DNA of 64,000 nt from Halobaculum halobium. GTDB taxonomy: Archaea; Halobacteriota; Halobacteria; Halobacteriales; Haloferacaceae. The notes beneath the pieces are model-generated. The model was not told the DNA's origin. It saw only the letters and a list, made by a program, of their open reading frames with translations, and did not search any database. Made by a program: the position numbers and the translations under genes. Each line of letters starts with the position of its first letter. Position 1 is the stretch's first letter. The stretch spans positions 2,294,001 through 2,358,000 of the forward strand of contig NZ_CP126158.1 of NCBI RefSeq assembly GCF_030127145.1, given 5' to 3'. Of this stretch, positions 1-8,639 are shown piece by piece.

Positions 1-256
1 CGGGACCACGTCGGCACCGACGACCGGGCCGACGCTGACGGACAGAGACACCGCGTCCGAACCTGGAGGGACGCCCCCGGACACGACGGACTCCAGCGCA
101 GCCGCCCCGGGGTTCGGCGTCGCCAGCGCGGTCGGGGGTGTGGGCATCGCCGCGAGCGTCGCGGCCGCGCTCGCCTGGCGGCGATCGGGTCGTCGCGGCA
201 ACAGCGGCGGCGATGTGACCGACGCCGGGGACGACGCGAACGGCGGCGGGGCGTGA
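1..256 (+). CDS. C-terminal end of a surface protein with PGF-CTERM-like anchor (5' truncated)
   Basis: Only the last 84 codons are inside the window; the reading frame runs from base 2 to a TGA at 254-256. The visible part is a Thr/Asp/Pro-rich low-complexity stretch, as expected of a glycosylated wall-spanning linker, then PGFG, a hydrophobic segment of about 20 residues rich in Ala, Val and Gly, and an Arg pair. That order matches the PGF-CTERM sorting signal processed by archaeosortase A in haloarchaea. The protein does not stop soon after the basic residues as usual but continues for about 20 Gly/Asp/Asn-rich residues. The function of the missing N-terminal part cannot be judged. Confidence 0.7.
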   Translation, partial: GTTSAPTTGPTLTDRDTASEPGGTPPDTTDSSAAAPGFGVASAVGGVGIAASVAAALAWRRSGRRGNSGGDVTDAGDDANGGGA

Positions 257-368
257 ATCGCCCCCGGATGCGCGATCCGTCCGCAACGACCGTGAGGGTG
301 TTTCTTCCGGGCGGTCGGCGGGTCCCGCAACCGCAAGCTTTCAACCCTCCGGCGACCAAGACAACGTA

Positions 369-689
369 ATGAGCGACCTCGCGGAGCGCGTCGAGACGTG
401 GATGGTCGGACAGATGCCGATCATCCAGATGCACGGCGGGACGAGCGTCGTGCGCGAGGCGGACGCCGAGGAGGGCGTCGTCGTCGTCGAGCTCGGCGGC
501 ACCTGCTCGGGCTGTGGCATCTCCGACATCACCGCACAGAACATCAAACGGGACCTGATCATGGACTTCGACGAAGTCGAGGAGGTCCACGTGAAGGTGC
601 CCGACACCGGCGAGATGGGCTCCAGCACCGTTGAGGGCGGCCGCGGCGGCGACCTCCAGTACTCGACGGAGTCGTCGGACCACTTCTGA
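369..689 (+). CDS. NifU C-terminal-domain (Nfu-type) Fe-S cluster protein
   Basis: A 106-residue acidic protein consisting of a single NifU C-terminal domain. The signature is GGTCSGCG near residues 48-55, a CxxC pair that in Nfu proteins binds a transient Fe-S cluster at a dimer interface and passes it to client apoproteins. It lacks NifU's N-terminal scaffold and ferredoxin-like parts, so it is a stand-alone Nfu-type carrier in the cytoplasm. The ATG at 369 is preceded about 25 bp upstream by an AT-rich box (around 336-345), typical of a leaderless haloarchaeal start. It stands alone, with the acetyltransferase gene 48 bp downstream on the same strand. Confidence 0.85.
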   Translation: MSDLAERVETWMVGQMPIIQMHGGTSVVREADAEEGVVVVELGGTCSGCGISDITAQNIKRDLIMDFDEVEEVHVKVPDTGEMGSSTVEGGRGGDLQYSTESSDHF

Positions 690-737
690 GGCGGCCGCGG
701 CGGTACCGCTTTCACCCAGGCAACCGCCGGTTCATGC

Positions 738-1292
738 GTGCCGAGCGAACGCGAGCGGATGGTGGCCGGCGAGCCCTACGACCCCGACGACCCCGAGTTA
801 GTCGCCGCCCGACGACACGCGCGAACCCTCACGAGCGAGTACAACGACACCGAGCCCGAGGAGTCCGACCGCCGCCGCGACCTCCTCGCGGAGCTGTTCG
901 GCGCGGTCGGCGACGGCGTCGCCGTCGAGCCGCCGTTCCGCTGCGACTACGGCGACAACATCGCCGTCGGCGACGAGTTCTTCGCCAACTTCGACTGCGT
1001 GATCCTCGACGTGGCGCCAGTCGCGTTCGGCGACCACTGTCAACTCGGACCGGGCGTCCACGTCTACACCGCCACCCACCCGATGGACGCCGAGGAGCGA
1101 CGCGGGAGGGAGTCCGGCGAGCCGGTGACCGTCGGCGACGACGTGTGGATCGGCGGTCAGGCCGTCCTGAATCCGGGCGTCACCGTCGGCGACCGCGCGG
1201 TGATCGGCTCCGGCGCGGTGGTGACCCGCGACGTGCCCGCGGACACGTTCGTCGGCGGCAACCCCGCGCGAGTGATCCGAGAAATCGAGTGA
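738..1292 (+). CDS. Sugar (maltose/galactoside-type) O-acetyltransferase
   Basis: A 184-residue hexapeptide-repeat (left-handed beta-helix) acetyltransferase of the Maa/LacA/NodL type, which transfers acetyl from acetyl-CoA to a sugar hydroxyl. The N-terminus (MPSERERMVAGEPYDPDDPE) is the family maltose-acetyltransferase cap, which supports the GTG at 738 over the internal ATG at 759. The catalytic His lies in the YTATHPMD stretch at about residue 116, and the C-terminus has the typical V-x-GNPA-x-V ending (VGGNPARVIREIE). Length is standard for the family. The physiological acceptor sugar is unknown; similar proteins are often annotated only as maltose acetyltransferase. Confidence 0.85.
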   Translation: MPSERERMVAGEPYDPDDPELVAARRHARTLTSEYNDTEPEESDRRRDLLAELFGAVGDGVAVEPPFRCDYGDNIAVGDEFFANFDCVILDVAPVAFGDHCQLGPGVHVYTATHPMDAEERRGRESGEPVTVGDDVWIGGQAVLNPGVTVGDRAVIGSGAVVTRDVPADTFVGGNPARVIREIE

Positions 1293-1325
1293 TGCGGGAG
1301 GGGACACCCCCACAGAACAGTAGCG

Positions 1326-2821
1326 CTACAGCGCCCGCTCCAGCGCCGTCGCCACGCTCCGCGCCTTCTCCGCCAACTCCTCGGTGAGTTCGCCGCGCTC
1401 GACCGCCTCGTCGAGTTCGTCGTCGTCGACGCGCTCGACGCGGCCGTCGCCGTGTTTCACCACGTCGACGTGGAGGTCGACGTACCGCACCGCGTCGGGG
1501 AACGCCTCGACGGGCGTGCAGACGTTCACGTAGGTCCCCTTCCGGTCGCCGTCCTCGTCTCGGTAGACGGTCGGGTACCACCAGCGCCCCTCGCGGAACG
1601 TCGTCGTCGCCACGTCGCCCGCCTCCCGGCGCGCCTCGAGCGCGTCGTAGCTGCCGCCGGCGGTCATCCGGCGCTCGAGCGTGAGCGAGCCGTCGGAGGG
1701 GTCGAGATCGGTCACCTCGCCGCGCCCGAGGACGATGAGCCGGCCGTCGGGTTTCCCGTGGCCGATGGCGACGCGGTCGCCCACGTGCGGGCCGAACTGG
1801 TCGGCGACGACGCCGAACGGGAAGTCGGTGTCGTCGTCGGGGTCGTGCGCGAATTTGCCCGACGCGACGAGCGCCTCCGCGAGGTCGACGCCGGCGGAGG
1901 CCGACCGAGAGGCGGCTTTCGTGCGGTGGTGGCCGGGCATCGTCGTCGTCACCTCGCGGCGCAGGTCGTCGAGCGCGAAGCGGCACTCGCGGCCGAACCA
2001 CACCCACGCGCCGGCCGTCGGCGCGGCCAGCAGCCCGGGTTCGCCCTGCGGATCCTCCAGCGCGCCGTCGAGCGTCCGTGCGTGGTCACTCGCCCGCGTC
2101 AGCGCGTCGCCGAGGGTGTCCATGTCCGCGTCGCGGGCGTCGCGACTCCACTCGATCCCCCAGCCGTCGGGCACGTCGACCGAGAGGAGATCGGTCATGC
2201 CGGCCAGTTCGCGGGCGTCGGCGTCGTCTGCGCCGTCGACGCGGACGCCCTCGCGGCCGGGGACGAGCGTCGCGAGCCCCGCCATCGCGCGGATCCGCGT
2301 GTCGAGGACGGCGCGGTCGTCCTCCCACGGGGCCGCCGGGTCGAGCACCTGCACGCGGAGGACGTCGTCCTCGCCGACGTAGCCGTCGGCGTTGTCGAAC
2401 GGGAGGTATCCCTCTGCCCCGGACCCGCCGAGGTGAATGACGGCGCCGCCGCCGAGCGTCTCGTCGACGACGCCGTCGAACACCGCGCCCAGCGGCGCGG
2501 GGTCGTCCCACGCGAGCGCGTCGAGCCCCGCGTCGAGCAGGTGATCCCGGAGCGCGTCGACGGCGGCGGGCTCGCCGGCGACGCCGACGCCCTGGCGGTC
2601 GTCGGTCGTCTCGACGCTCGCGTCGTGGTCGGCGGCGGGGAGGTCGGCGTCGAAGCGCCGGCGGATCGGGGGCTCGCCTGCACCACGTCGTGGCCGGCGG
2701 AAAGCAGCGACTGCGTGAGCGCCGTCGCGTAGATGCCCCGAACGCGCACGCGGTGACTCCCGGCGTCGTCTCGGTCGTCGCCGCCGTCGCTCTCGTCGCC
2801 GGCACCGTTGCCGCCGGTCAT
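1326..2821 (-). pseudogene. FAU-1/DUF402 (RNase E/G-like) RNA-binding protein, one-base frameshift
   Basis: Two overlapping frames together encode one full-length FAU-1 (AU-1) family protein, an archaeal RNase E/G-related RNA-binding protein that recognises AU-rich RNA and has been linked to 5S rRNA maturation. The N-terminal part starts with ATG at 2821 and reads RVRGIYATALTQ...GHDVVQAS. Homology then continues in another frame (PIRRRFDADL, DRQGVGVAGEP, DDPAPLGAVFDG) to the stop at 1326. The C-terminal half contains the DUF402-like RNase/phosphatase fold. The frame breaks at a run of five G (2668-2672); six G restores one uninterrupted ORF. The start overlaps the stop of the upstream small gene by ATGA, so the two are cotranscribed. 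Probably an intact gene in the organism. Confidence 0.8.
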
Positions 2822-3192
2822 AGCACGTCGGGATCGGTCGCGAAGCGTACGCGGTCGTTCACGGTGTCGCCGAGCGTGAGCTCGACCGTCTCGTCGGTCA
2901 ACACGCGACCGTCCTCGACGGGGACGCCCCAGCGGTCGAACTTCAGGTAGCCCCTGAGGTCTGCCGCGTGGGTGTACACGTCGAGGTGGTCCACGTCGTG
3001 CTCGCGGACGCCGCCGTCGCCGTGTGCGGTGTCCATGTCCGAGTAGTACGTCCCGCCGTCCTCGAAGAAGGCGGCGAGGTCTTCGGCGGTCTCGCCGACC
3101 GCGTCGGCGATGAGGTCGGAGGCAGTGCGGAGGTCGTCGGCGTCGAGCCCGACCTCGCGAAGCGCTGCCTGTTCGCGCGGGTCGAAGTGCAT
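2818..3192 (-). CDS. Conserved haloarchaeal protein, DUF7532-like
   Basis: A 124-residue acidic soluble protein starting MHFDPREQAALREVGL, with no membrane segment and no recognisable catalytic motif. It looks like a small conserved haloarchaeal family that I associate with DUF7532 from the N-terminal DPREQ...LREVGLD pattern; this assignment is from memory and tentative. Its TGA overlaps the ATG of the FAU-1 gene by 4 bp, so the pair forms a translationally coupled operon and the small protein may act with FAU-1 in RNA metabolism (inference from context only). Confidence 0.7.
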   Translation of the reverse strand: MHFDPREQAALREVGLDADDLRTASDLIADAVGETAEDLAAFFEDGGTYYSDMDTAHGDGGVREHDVDHLDVYTHAADLRGYLKFDRWGVPVEDGRVLTDETVELTLGDTVNDRVRFATDPDVL

Positions 3193-3353
3193 ACCGCGGC
3201 TTCGGCGCGGCGCGTGTCAAACGTACCGGTCGCGGGCGAGACGACTGGGGGCCGACCTCGCTCGATCTCGGTCCCCGATCGATCGAGGGCCGCCGATCGA
3301 AGCGTGTCCGCAATAACACCCAAGTCGCCGGCGCGTCTCGCAGTCCACACACG

Positions 3354-4370
3354 ATGGCCAAGAAGGAGCGGACTGATCCGATCGAGGAGGCGGCCGATTC
3401 CTCGGTGGACCTGTACGACGTGGCGACCTGGGAGGAGCGAACGTCGCTTGACGGACTCGCCGTCGCGGTCTATCGGATCCTCTCCGGATCGGCCCGGTGG
3501 GGAACGATCCTCGTCGCGGCGCTGCTGCTGATCGGGATCGGCGGGTTCTCCGCGGTGACGAACCCCGCGATCGGAGCGCTCACGCTGCTGTCGGCGATCC
3601 CGGCGCTGGCGCTGGCCGCGTACGTGTACAGCTCGGACGTCACCACGAACGAACCGCTGGGGCTGCTCGTCGCGACGTTCCTGCTCGGCGTGCTCACCGC
3701 GAACTTCGCGGCGATCCTCAACTCCGTCGCCCAGCCGTACTTCCGCCCGATCGGCTTCATCGGGACGGTGCTGTTCTTCTTCCTGATCGTCGGGCCCGTC
3801 GAGGAGACCGTGAAGCTGCTCGCGGTCAGACTGTACGCCTACGGGCACGACAGCTTCGATTCGGTGCTCGACGGCGCGGTGTACGGCGCGATGGCGGGGC
3901 TCGGCTTCGCGTTCATCGAGAACGCGCTGTACATCTCCCGCGGCATCGAACAGACCGGCCTCGATTTGGGACTGGGATTGATCGGGATCGGCGGCGGGAT
4001 CACGTTCACCCGCGCGCTCGCCGGACCGGGCCACGTCATCTACTCGGCGTTCGCGGGCTACTACCTCGGACTGGCGAAGTTCAACCCCGAGAACCGCGGC
4101 CCCATCGTCGTGAAGGGGCTGATCATCGCAGCACTCATCCACGCCACGTACAACTCCACTGTCGGGATCGGCTCGGCCGCGTTGAACGCGTTCGTCGGAC
4201 TGCCGTCGCTGGCGTCGTCGTTCGTCTACATCGCGCTGTTCGACGGCGTGTTCGCGTTGATCCTCCTACGCAAGATCAACCGGTACCGCACGGCCTACGC
4301 CGACGCCCACGAGGCCGAGGACGCCGGCGAGGAGGCACAGCGCTCGGAGCTGACCGAGTTCGACGCCTGA
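3354..4370 (+). CDS. PrsW-family intramembrane metalloprotease
   Basis: A 338-residue polytopic membrane protein with about eight hydrophobic helices between residues 45 and 310 and a charged N-terminal tail. It carries the PrsW/Rce1-like (CPBP-related) zinc site: VEETVK at about residue 148, FIENALY at about 188, GPGHVIYSAF at about 224 and LIHATYN at about 261. In Bacillus, PrsW cleaves an anti-sigma factor in the membrane; in archaea the substrate is unknown. The start at 3354 is the first ATG after an intergenic region containing an AT-rich ATAACACCC element. Monocistronic, and convergent with sepF. Confidence 0.85.
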   Translation: MAKKERTDPIEEAADSSVDLYDVATWEERTSLDGLAVAVYRILSGSARWGTILVAALLLIGIGGFSAVTNPAIGALTLLSAIPALALAAYVYSSDVTTNEPLGLLVATFLLGVLTANFAAILNSVAQPYFRPIGFIGTVLFFFLIVGPVEETVKLLAVRLYAYGHDSFDSVLDGAVYGAMAGLGFAFIENALYISRGIEQTGLDLGLGLIGIGGGITFTRALAGPGHVIYSAFAGYYLGLAKFNPENRGPIVVKGLIIAALIHATYNSTVGIGSAALNAFVGLPSLASSFVYIALFDGVFALILLRKINRYRTAYADAHEAEDAGEEAQRSELTEFDA

Positions 4371-4397
4371 GGAGAGAACGAAGCCGGTCGGTCGCCC

Positions 4398-4754
4398 TTA
4401 CTCGCCGAGTTTCTCGCGGCTCACGGTCACGCCGGTGGGCGTGATGATGAGCTGGTCGTCGCCCTTCTGGACGATGTCGCCGTCGACCTCGCCGACGACC
4501 TGCCGGAGGTCGTCGATGATCCGTTCGACCGTCTGGTCCGTCGTGGAGTGGCGGGTGATGTCGGCGATGACGAAGTCCCCGTCGTAGACGGCGTCCTTGA
4601 TGTCGATGACGTCCCGCTGGTCGGCGATCTCGGCGATATGGACCTGCATCCCGGCGCCGCCCCGGGCGTTCTCGAAGTCGTCGAGGTCCAGTTCGACGTA
4701 GTCCTCGGCGCTGTGGGTCCCCCCGCCCCCGAGGATCTTACTCATGATGCCCAT
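4398..4754 (-). CDS. sepF: Archaeal cell-division protein SepF
   Basis: A 118-residue SepF homologue. The N-terminus MGIMSKILGGG is the short amphipathic membrane-targeting helix, followed by an acidic linker (EDYVELDLDD) and the DUF552 core (VHIAEIADQRDVIDIKDAVYD, DLRQVVGEVDGDIVQKGDDQ). In haloarchaea SepF anchors FtsZ2/FtsZ1 rings to the membrane. An AT-rich CTTATG element near 4783 lies about 27 bp upstream of the ATG at 4754, so this start is preferred over upstream ATGs at 4763 and 4781; MSKIL at 4745 is the other possibility. Transcribed convergently with prsW. Confidence 0.88.
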   Translation of the reverse strand: MGIMSKILGGGGTHSAEDYVELDLDDFENARGGAGMQVHIAEIADQRDVIDIKDAVYDGDFVIADITRHSTTDQTVERIIDDLRQVVGEVDGDIVQKGDDQLIITPTGVTVSREKLGE

Positions 4755-4937
4755 GTACGTCATCAAACTCGCTCCACCCATAAGTCTGTACGTCGGACGC
4801 GACGCACACGCGCGTCACACGCGGTCGGGCTCGCCGTCGTCGCTGCTCGACTCGCCGCGATCAAGGCGGTTCGACCCCGGGGCCTGCCTTCCGGGAACCC
4901 CGCCTTTTTGCGCCGACCGAACCCACGGGCCCACAAC

Positions 4938-5705
4938 GTGACCTTCAGCATCTGCGTCCGCGAGGAGTACACCGACGAGCAGGGCGAGCGCCAGACGCGG
5001 TTTGGCGTCGCCGTCACGACCCGACTCCCCGGCGTCGGAACGCTGTGTCCGTTCGCCTCCGAGAACGGCGCGGTCGCCACTCAGTCGCTCGTGAACGTGG
5101 AACTGGGGCGCAGGGGCATCGAGTACATCGACGACGGACTCGCCGTCGACGACGCGCTTCAGTCGCTGCTCAACGCCGACGACGGCGCCCCGCAGCGCCA
5201 GCTTCACGGCGTCGACGCCGACGGCACGTTCACCTTCTCGGGCGAGGAGTGCAACGGCTGGTACGGCCACACCAACGGCGAGAACTACACTGTCGCCGGC
5301 AACCTCCTCGCGGGCGAGGCGGTGGTCGAGGCGGTCGCCAGCGCCTACGAGTCGGACGCCTTCGGCGACGCCCCGCTCGCCGAGCGGCTGATCGACGCCC
5401 TTGACGCGGGTCACGCCGAGGGCGGCGACAAGCGCGAGCACCTCCCCGTCCAGTCGGCGGCGCTGCTCGTGGAGACGACCGAAGACCGCGAGGTCGGCAC
5501 CTACTACGACGACCTCCGGGTCGACGCGACGGAGACGCCGATCGCCGACCTTCGCGAGACGTTCGAGGAGGCGCGACGCGGACAGGAGATCCTCATGGAG
5601 GAGTACAGCGACGAGTTGGAGAACGACGACCTCGACGCGGGCGAGGACGACGCGCCTGCGAACGCGGCGGACAACGACGCGACCGACGAGGACGACGCGG
5701 CGTAG
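4938..5705 (+). CDS. DUF1028 family protein (Ntn-hydrolase fold)
   Basis: A 255-residue protein whose N-terminus, MTFSICVREE, is the DUF1028 signature; the family adopts an N-terminal-nucleophile hydrolase fold, and the Thr directly after the initiator would be the candidate nucleophile if Met is removed. Motifs continue with GVAVTTRLPGVGTLCPFASENGAVATQS and NLLAGEAVVEAVASAYE. The GTG at 4938 fits a TTTTTG box about 25 bp upstream and places the Thr at position 2; the longer upstream frame is not family-like. The last 40 residues are an Asp/Ala-rich tail. Substrate unknown. Confidence 0.82.
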   Translation: MTFSICVREEYTDEQGERQTRFGVAVTTRLPGVGTLCPFASENGAVATQSLVNVELGRRGIEYIDDGLAVDDALQSLLNADDGAPQRQLHGVDADGTFTFSGEECNGWYGHTNGENYTVAGNLLAGEAVVEAVASAYESDAFGDAPLAERLIDALDAGHAEGGDKREHLPVQSAALLVETTEDREVGTYYDDLRVDATETPIADLRETFEEARRGQEILMEEYSDELENDDLDAGEDDAPANAADNDATDEDDAA

Positions 5706-5759
5706 TCGCCGGCCTAGTCGCCGGCGCGGTCAGCCGGCGGCCCGTTGACGGTCGCTCGG

Positions 5760-6254
5760 TCAGACGGAGAACTCGTAGAGGTCGTCGCCGACGTGGTGCA
5801 GCGACGAGACGACCTTTCCGGAGTCGCCGACCATCTCGGCGCCGCCGACGAGCGCGCGGCCGACGCCGAGCACCTTCCCGTGGGTCTCCTCGGCGACCGC
5901 GACGAGGTCGCCCTCGGCGATCGAGTCGTCGGCCTCGGTGATCCCCGGACGCATCACGTCGGCGCCGTCGGAGACGAACGACACCGCGCCGGCGTCGACG
6001 GTGACGACGCCGCGCTCGGGTGGGTGGTCGTTGGCGCCGCGGACCGTGAGAAACGGCTCGCGGTCCCCGCCGTCGCCCTCGTAGTACAGCACGTCCGGAT
6101 CGCCGTCGACGAGCACCAGGTCGAACGGCGAGTCGGTCAGCTCGACCAGCTCGAAGGAGTCGCCCCCGAGGTCGACACCGAGGCGATCGGCGAGCGCCTC
6201 GCGGATCTCGGAGACGGCGTCGCTTCGGAGGTGGTGGCGTGACTTCACGTCCAT
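5760..6254 (-). CDS. PUA-domain RNA-binding protein
   Basis: A 164-residue archaeal protein (MDVKSRHHLRSDAVSEIREA) with an N-terminal pre-PUA alpha/beta region of about 80 residues and a C-terminal PUA domain (VTVDAGAVSFVSDGADVMRPGITEAD, then EGDLVAVAEETHGKVLGVGRAL). PUA domains bind structured RNA in tRNA/rRNA modification enzymes and in MCT-1/DENR-like translation factors; the pre-PUA plus PUA arrangement resembles archaeal MCT-1-like proteins. The ATG at 6254 is preferred over 6275 because MDVKSRHHL is the conserved beginning. Monocistronic. Confidence 0.82.
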   Translation of the reverse strand: MDVKSRHHLRSDAVSEIREALADRLGVDLGGDSFELVELTDSPFDLVLVDGDPDVLYYEGDGGDREPFLTVRGANDHPPERGVVTVDAGAVSFVSDGADVMRPGITEADDSIAEGDLVAVAEETHGKVLGVGRALVGGAEMVGDSGKVVSSLHHVGDDLYEFSV

Positions 6255-6421
6255 GTGCGTCTGTCCGCGCGTCACCGGATAAATCGCCCGCTCGCCGCCG
6301 CGGGTCTCTCGTTCGTCGCCGTGGTCCCCCCGTTCGTTGCCGCGGGTGTCTTGAGCGCCGACGCGGCGTGGTCGTCGTTCGCACGATAAACGCTAAGTCG
6401 ACCGACGCCGGAGTACAGGTC

Positions 6422-6751
6422 ATGTGGGGTTCCCGGCGGGACCGGGACCGGTCCGGCGTCATCTGTATCGCCTGCGGCGAGTCGCTCCCCCGCGAGGACG
6501 CTCGCGAGTACGACAAGGAGGGAGACCGCTGGAGTCGCCGCGACAAAGAGTTCGAGTACCTCTGCAAGGAGTGTTACCGTAATTTGTCTCACCAGCCGCG
6601 CGGCGAACTGGAGGCGCTGTTGGTCGATGTCGAGGCGGCCGCCGGCGGCGACTCACAGGAGGCGTACGTCGAGGCGTACCAGCGCGAGGTCGACCGACGC
6701 TACGGCGAGGCGGAAGCCGACGCAGAAGACACCGAGGGGCGTCGCGACTGA
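6422..6751 (+). CDS. Small zinc-ribbon protein (two CxxC pairs)
   Basis: A 109-residue haloarchaeal protein. An N-terminal zinc ribbon is visible: CIAC near residue 15 and CKEC near residue 49, separated by a basic/acidic stretch; the rest is a Glu/Ala/Asp-rich helix. No known catalytic motif. Start ATG at 6422 (MWGSRRDRDRSG) directly follows a non-coding gap; the longer upstream frame lacks family character. It precedes the RNB gene by 129 bp on the same strand. Function unknown; the metal site suggests a nucleic-acid or protein-interaction role (inference). Confidence 0.7.
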   Translation: MWGSRRDRDRSGVICIACGESLPREDAREYDKEGDRWSRRDKEFEYLCKECYRNLSHQPRGELEALLVDVEAAAGGDSQEAYVEAYQREVDRRYGEAEADAEDTEGRRD

Positions 6752-6880
6752 GTGGACGGCAGTGAGCGCCCTCGGCGGCTTCATCGCGGCCCTCTCGCGG
6801 TTCTCGTCGCTCGCTTCGCTCGCTCCTCGACCCGCGCATTCCCCGAAACCCTCACGTACCGCACTCCCGTAGCCGGCGCC

Positions 6881-8212
6881 ATGAGTGACGCACAGTCGGA
6901 AGAGGAGCCGGCCCAAGGCACCGCCGAGGACCAGGGACCGGTCACCATCACGCAGGGGCTCGCGGACGCGCTCGCCGACAAGCGCGAGTCGTTGTTCGCT
7001 GAGTTCGAGATCCGCGACGAGTTTCCCCCGGAGGTGATGCGCGAGGCGAAGGACCGAACCGAGGGCGTCCAACAGGAGATCCAAGACGAGATCGACGAGC
7101 GGCGCGATCTCCGGGAGTTGACCACGTGGACGACCGACCCCGCCGACGCGCAGGACTTCGACGACGCCATCTCCATCGAGGAACACGACGAGGAGTACCA
7201 GCTGTGGGTTCACATCGCCGACGTGAGCCACTACGTTCACCCCGACTCGGCGATGTGGGCGGAGGCCGTCGAGCGCGGAAACACGGTCTACCTGCCGGGA
7301 TACACCATCCACATGCTCCCGCCCGTCTTGGCGGAGACAGTGTGTTCGTTGGTCCCCAACGAAGACCGCCTCGCCCACACCGTCGAGATGCGCCTCGACA
7401 AGGAGACGCTCTCGTTCGAGGAACTGGATATCTACAAGTCCGTCATCAACTCCGACGAGCGCCTCACCTACAAGCAGTGCGAGCGCCGCCTCGACGACCC
7501 CGACGCGCCGCTGCACGAGGAGTGCGTGCTCGCGTACGACGTGGCCGACCAACTCCACGAGCAGCGCAAGGAAGACGGCTCGCTCGTGTTGAATCCGAGC
7601 CGCGACCGCGCCCACACCATCATCGAGGAGTGCATGCTGAAGGCGAACAAGGCGGTCACCCACGAGCTGATGTGGAATCGCGGCGTCGAGGCGATGTACC
7701 GCGTCCACCCGCAGCCGACCCCCGAGCAGTGGAACGAGGCGCTCAAGGAAATTCAGGAACTCGACGGCGTCTCGATCCCCGGCGACGCGTGGGGCGACGA
7801 CCCCCGGAAGGCGGTCAACGCCGCGCTGGAGGAGGCACCGGACCGACAGCTCAACAAGATCCAGCGCGCCGTGCTGAAGGTGATGCCCCGCGCGAAGTAC
7901 ATGAACGACCCCTTCGGCGGGCACCACGCGCTCAACTTCGACATCTACGGCCACTTCACCAGCCCAATCCGGCGGCTCTCGGACCTGATCAACCACTGGA
8001 TCGTCCACGAGAACGACGTGCCCGAGACACTCATCGAACTGTGTGACAGGGCGTCAGACAAGCAGAAGGACGCCGAGACCGCAGAACGCCTGTACAAGCA
8101 GTTCATGCAGGAGGTCGGGCTCGACTCCTACGCGGTGAACAACCGCGGCGTCGAGGTGATGGACGACCCCGAGGACGCGCAGTACGACCGTCCGGACACG
8201 GTCCCGGAGTAG
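6881..8212 (+). CDS. rnr: RNase R/II-like RNB-domain exoribonuclease
   Basis: A 443-residue RNB-domain protein. The catalytic Asp cluster is in TTDPADAQDFDDAIS at residues 83-97, and downstream motifs include VHIADVSHYV, RGNTVYLPGYTIHMLP, EMRLDK and HHALNFDIYGHFTSPIRRLSDLINH. The family degrades RNA processively 3' to 5'. Unlike bacterial RNase R it has no obvious cold-shock or S1 domains, being essentially a bare RNB domain with an acidic 40-residue N-terminus, which is the usual form in haloarchaea (these lack a canonical exosome). The ATG at 6881 is used because the upstream frame translates the intergenic region. Monocistronic. Confidence 0.88.
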   Translation: MSDAQSEEEPAQGTAEDQGPVTITQGLADALADKRESLFAEFEIRDEFPPEVMREAKDRTEGVQQEIQDEIDERRDLRELTTWTTDPADAQDFDDAISIEEHDEEYQLWVHIADVSHYVHPDSAMWAEAVERGNTVYLPGYTIHMLPPVLAETVCSLVPNEDRLAHTVEMRLDKETLSFEELDIYKSVINSDERLTYKQCERRLDDPDAPLHEECVLAYDVADQLHEQRKEDGSLVLNPSRDRAHTIIEECMLKANKAVTHELMWNRGVEAMYRVHPQPTPEQWNEALKEIQELDGVSIPGDAWGDDPRKAVNAALEEAPDRQLNKIQRAVLKVMPRAKYMNDPFGGHHALNFDIYGHFTSPIRRLSDLINHWIVHENDVPETLIELCDRASDKQKDAETAERLYKQFMQEVGLDSYAVNNRGVEVMDDPEDAQYDRPDTVPE

Positions 8213-8215
8213 GTC

Positions 8216-8401
8216 CTACCGGTCGGCGACGACGACCAGATCTGTGGTCGCGCCGCGCCGCTCGAAGTGCACTCGACACTCGTTGCGCCGCAGGAACGAC
8301 TCGACCTCGTGGACGCTCGTCTCCGTCACGTCGATCCGCGCGCGGGTGCCCGTCTCCACGTCGACGCGGTCAGGTGTGGCGACGGTCGGACTCGTGCTCA
8401 T
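8216..8401 (-). CDS. Small conserved haloarchaeal protein (61 aa)
   Basis: Sixty-one residues starting MSTSPTVATPDRVDVETGTR and ending LVVVADR, from the ATG at 8401 to a stop 3 bp after the convergent RNB gene. The predicted fold is a short alpha/beta domain (strand ARIDVTET, helix VHEVESFLRRNEC, strands RVHFERRG and TDLVVVADR). No metal-binding cysteine pairs or membrane segment. The regular secondary-structure pattern and codon usage support a real gene, but I do not recognise a function. A longer ORF running up to 8641 is Arg/Gly-rich upstream and unlikely to be translated. Confidence 0.6.
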   Translation of the reverse strand: MSTSPTVATPDRVDVETGTRARIDVTETSVHEVESFLRRNECRVHFERRGATTDLVVVADR

Positions 8402-8639
8402 ACTTCCTCGTGGGAGTGGGAGGACCTTGTACGCGAGCCATGCGTAGTGAAAGTGAAACTGAGGGACAGCGCCGCGGTACCCCGATCGCGTGGACGTCGC
8501 CGCGGCACCGGCGACAGTTCGGCTCGACTGGGCAGGGCCCGGCGCTTCCGGCTGGTCCTGACGCCCCCGATCATTCTCGCCGCCACCGAGGTTCCCGCCG
8601 TCCCGCCAGTCTGATGTCGGCGGCACCGCTGGAGTGGGC

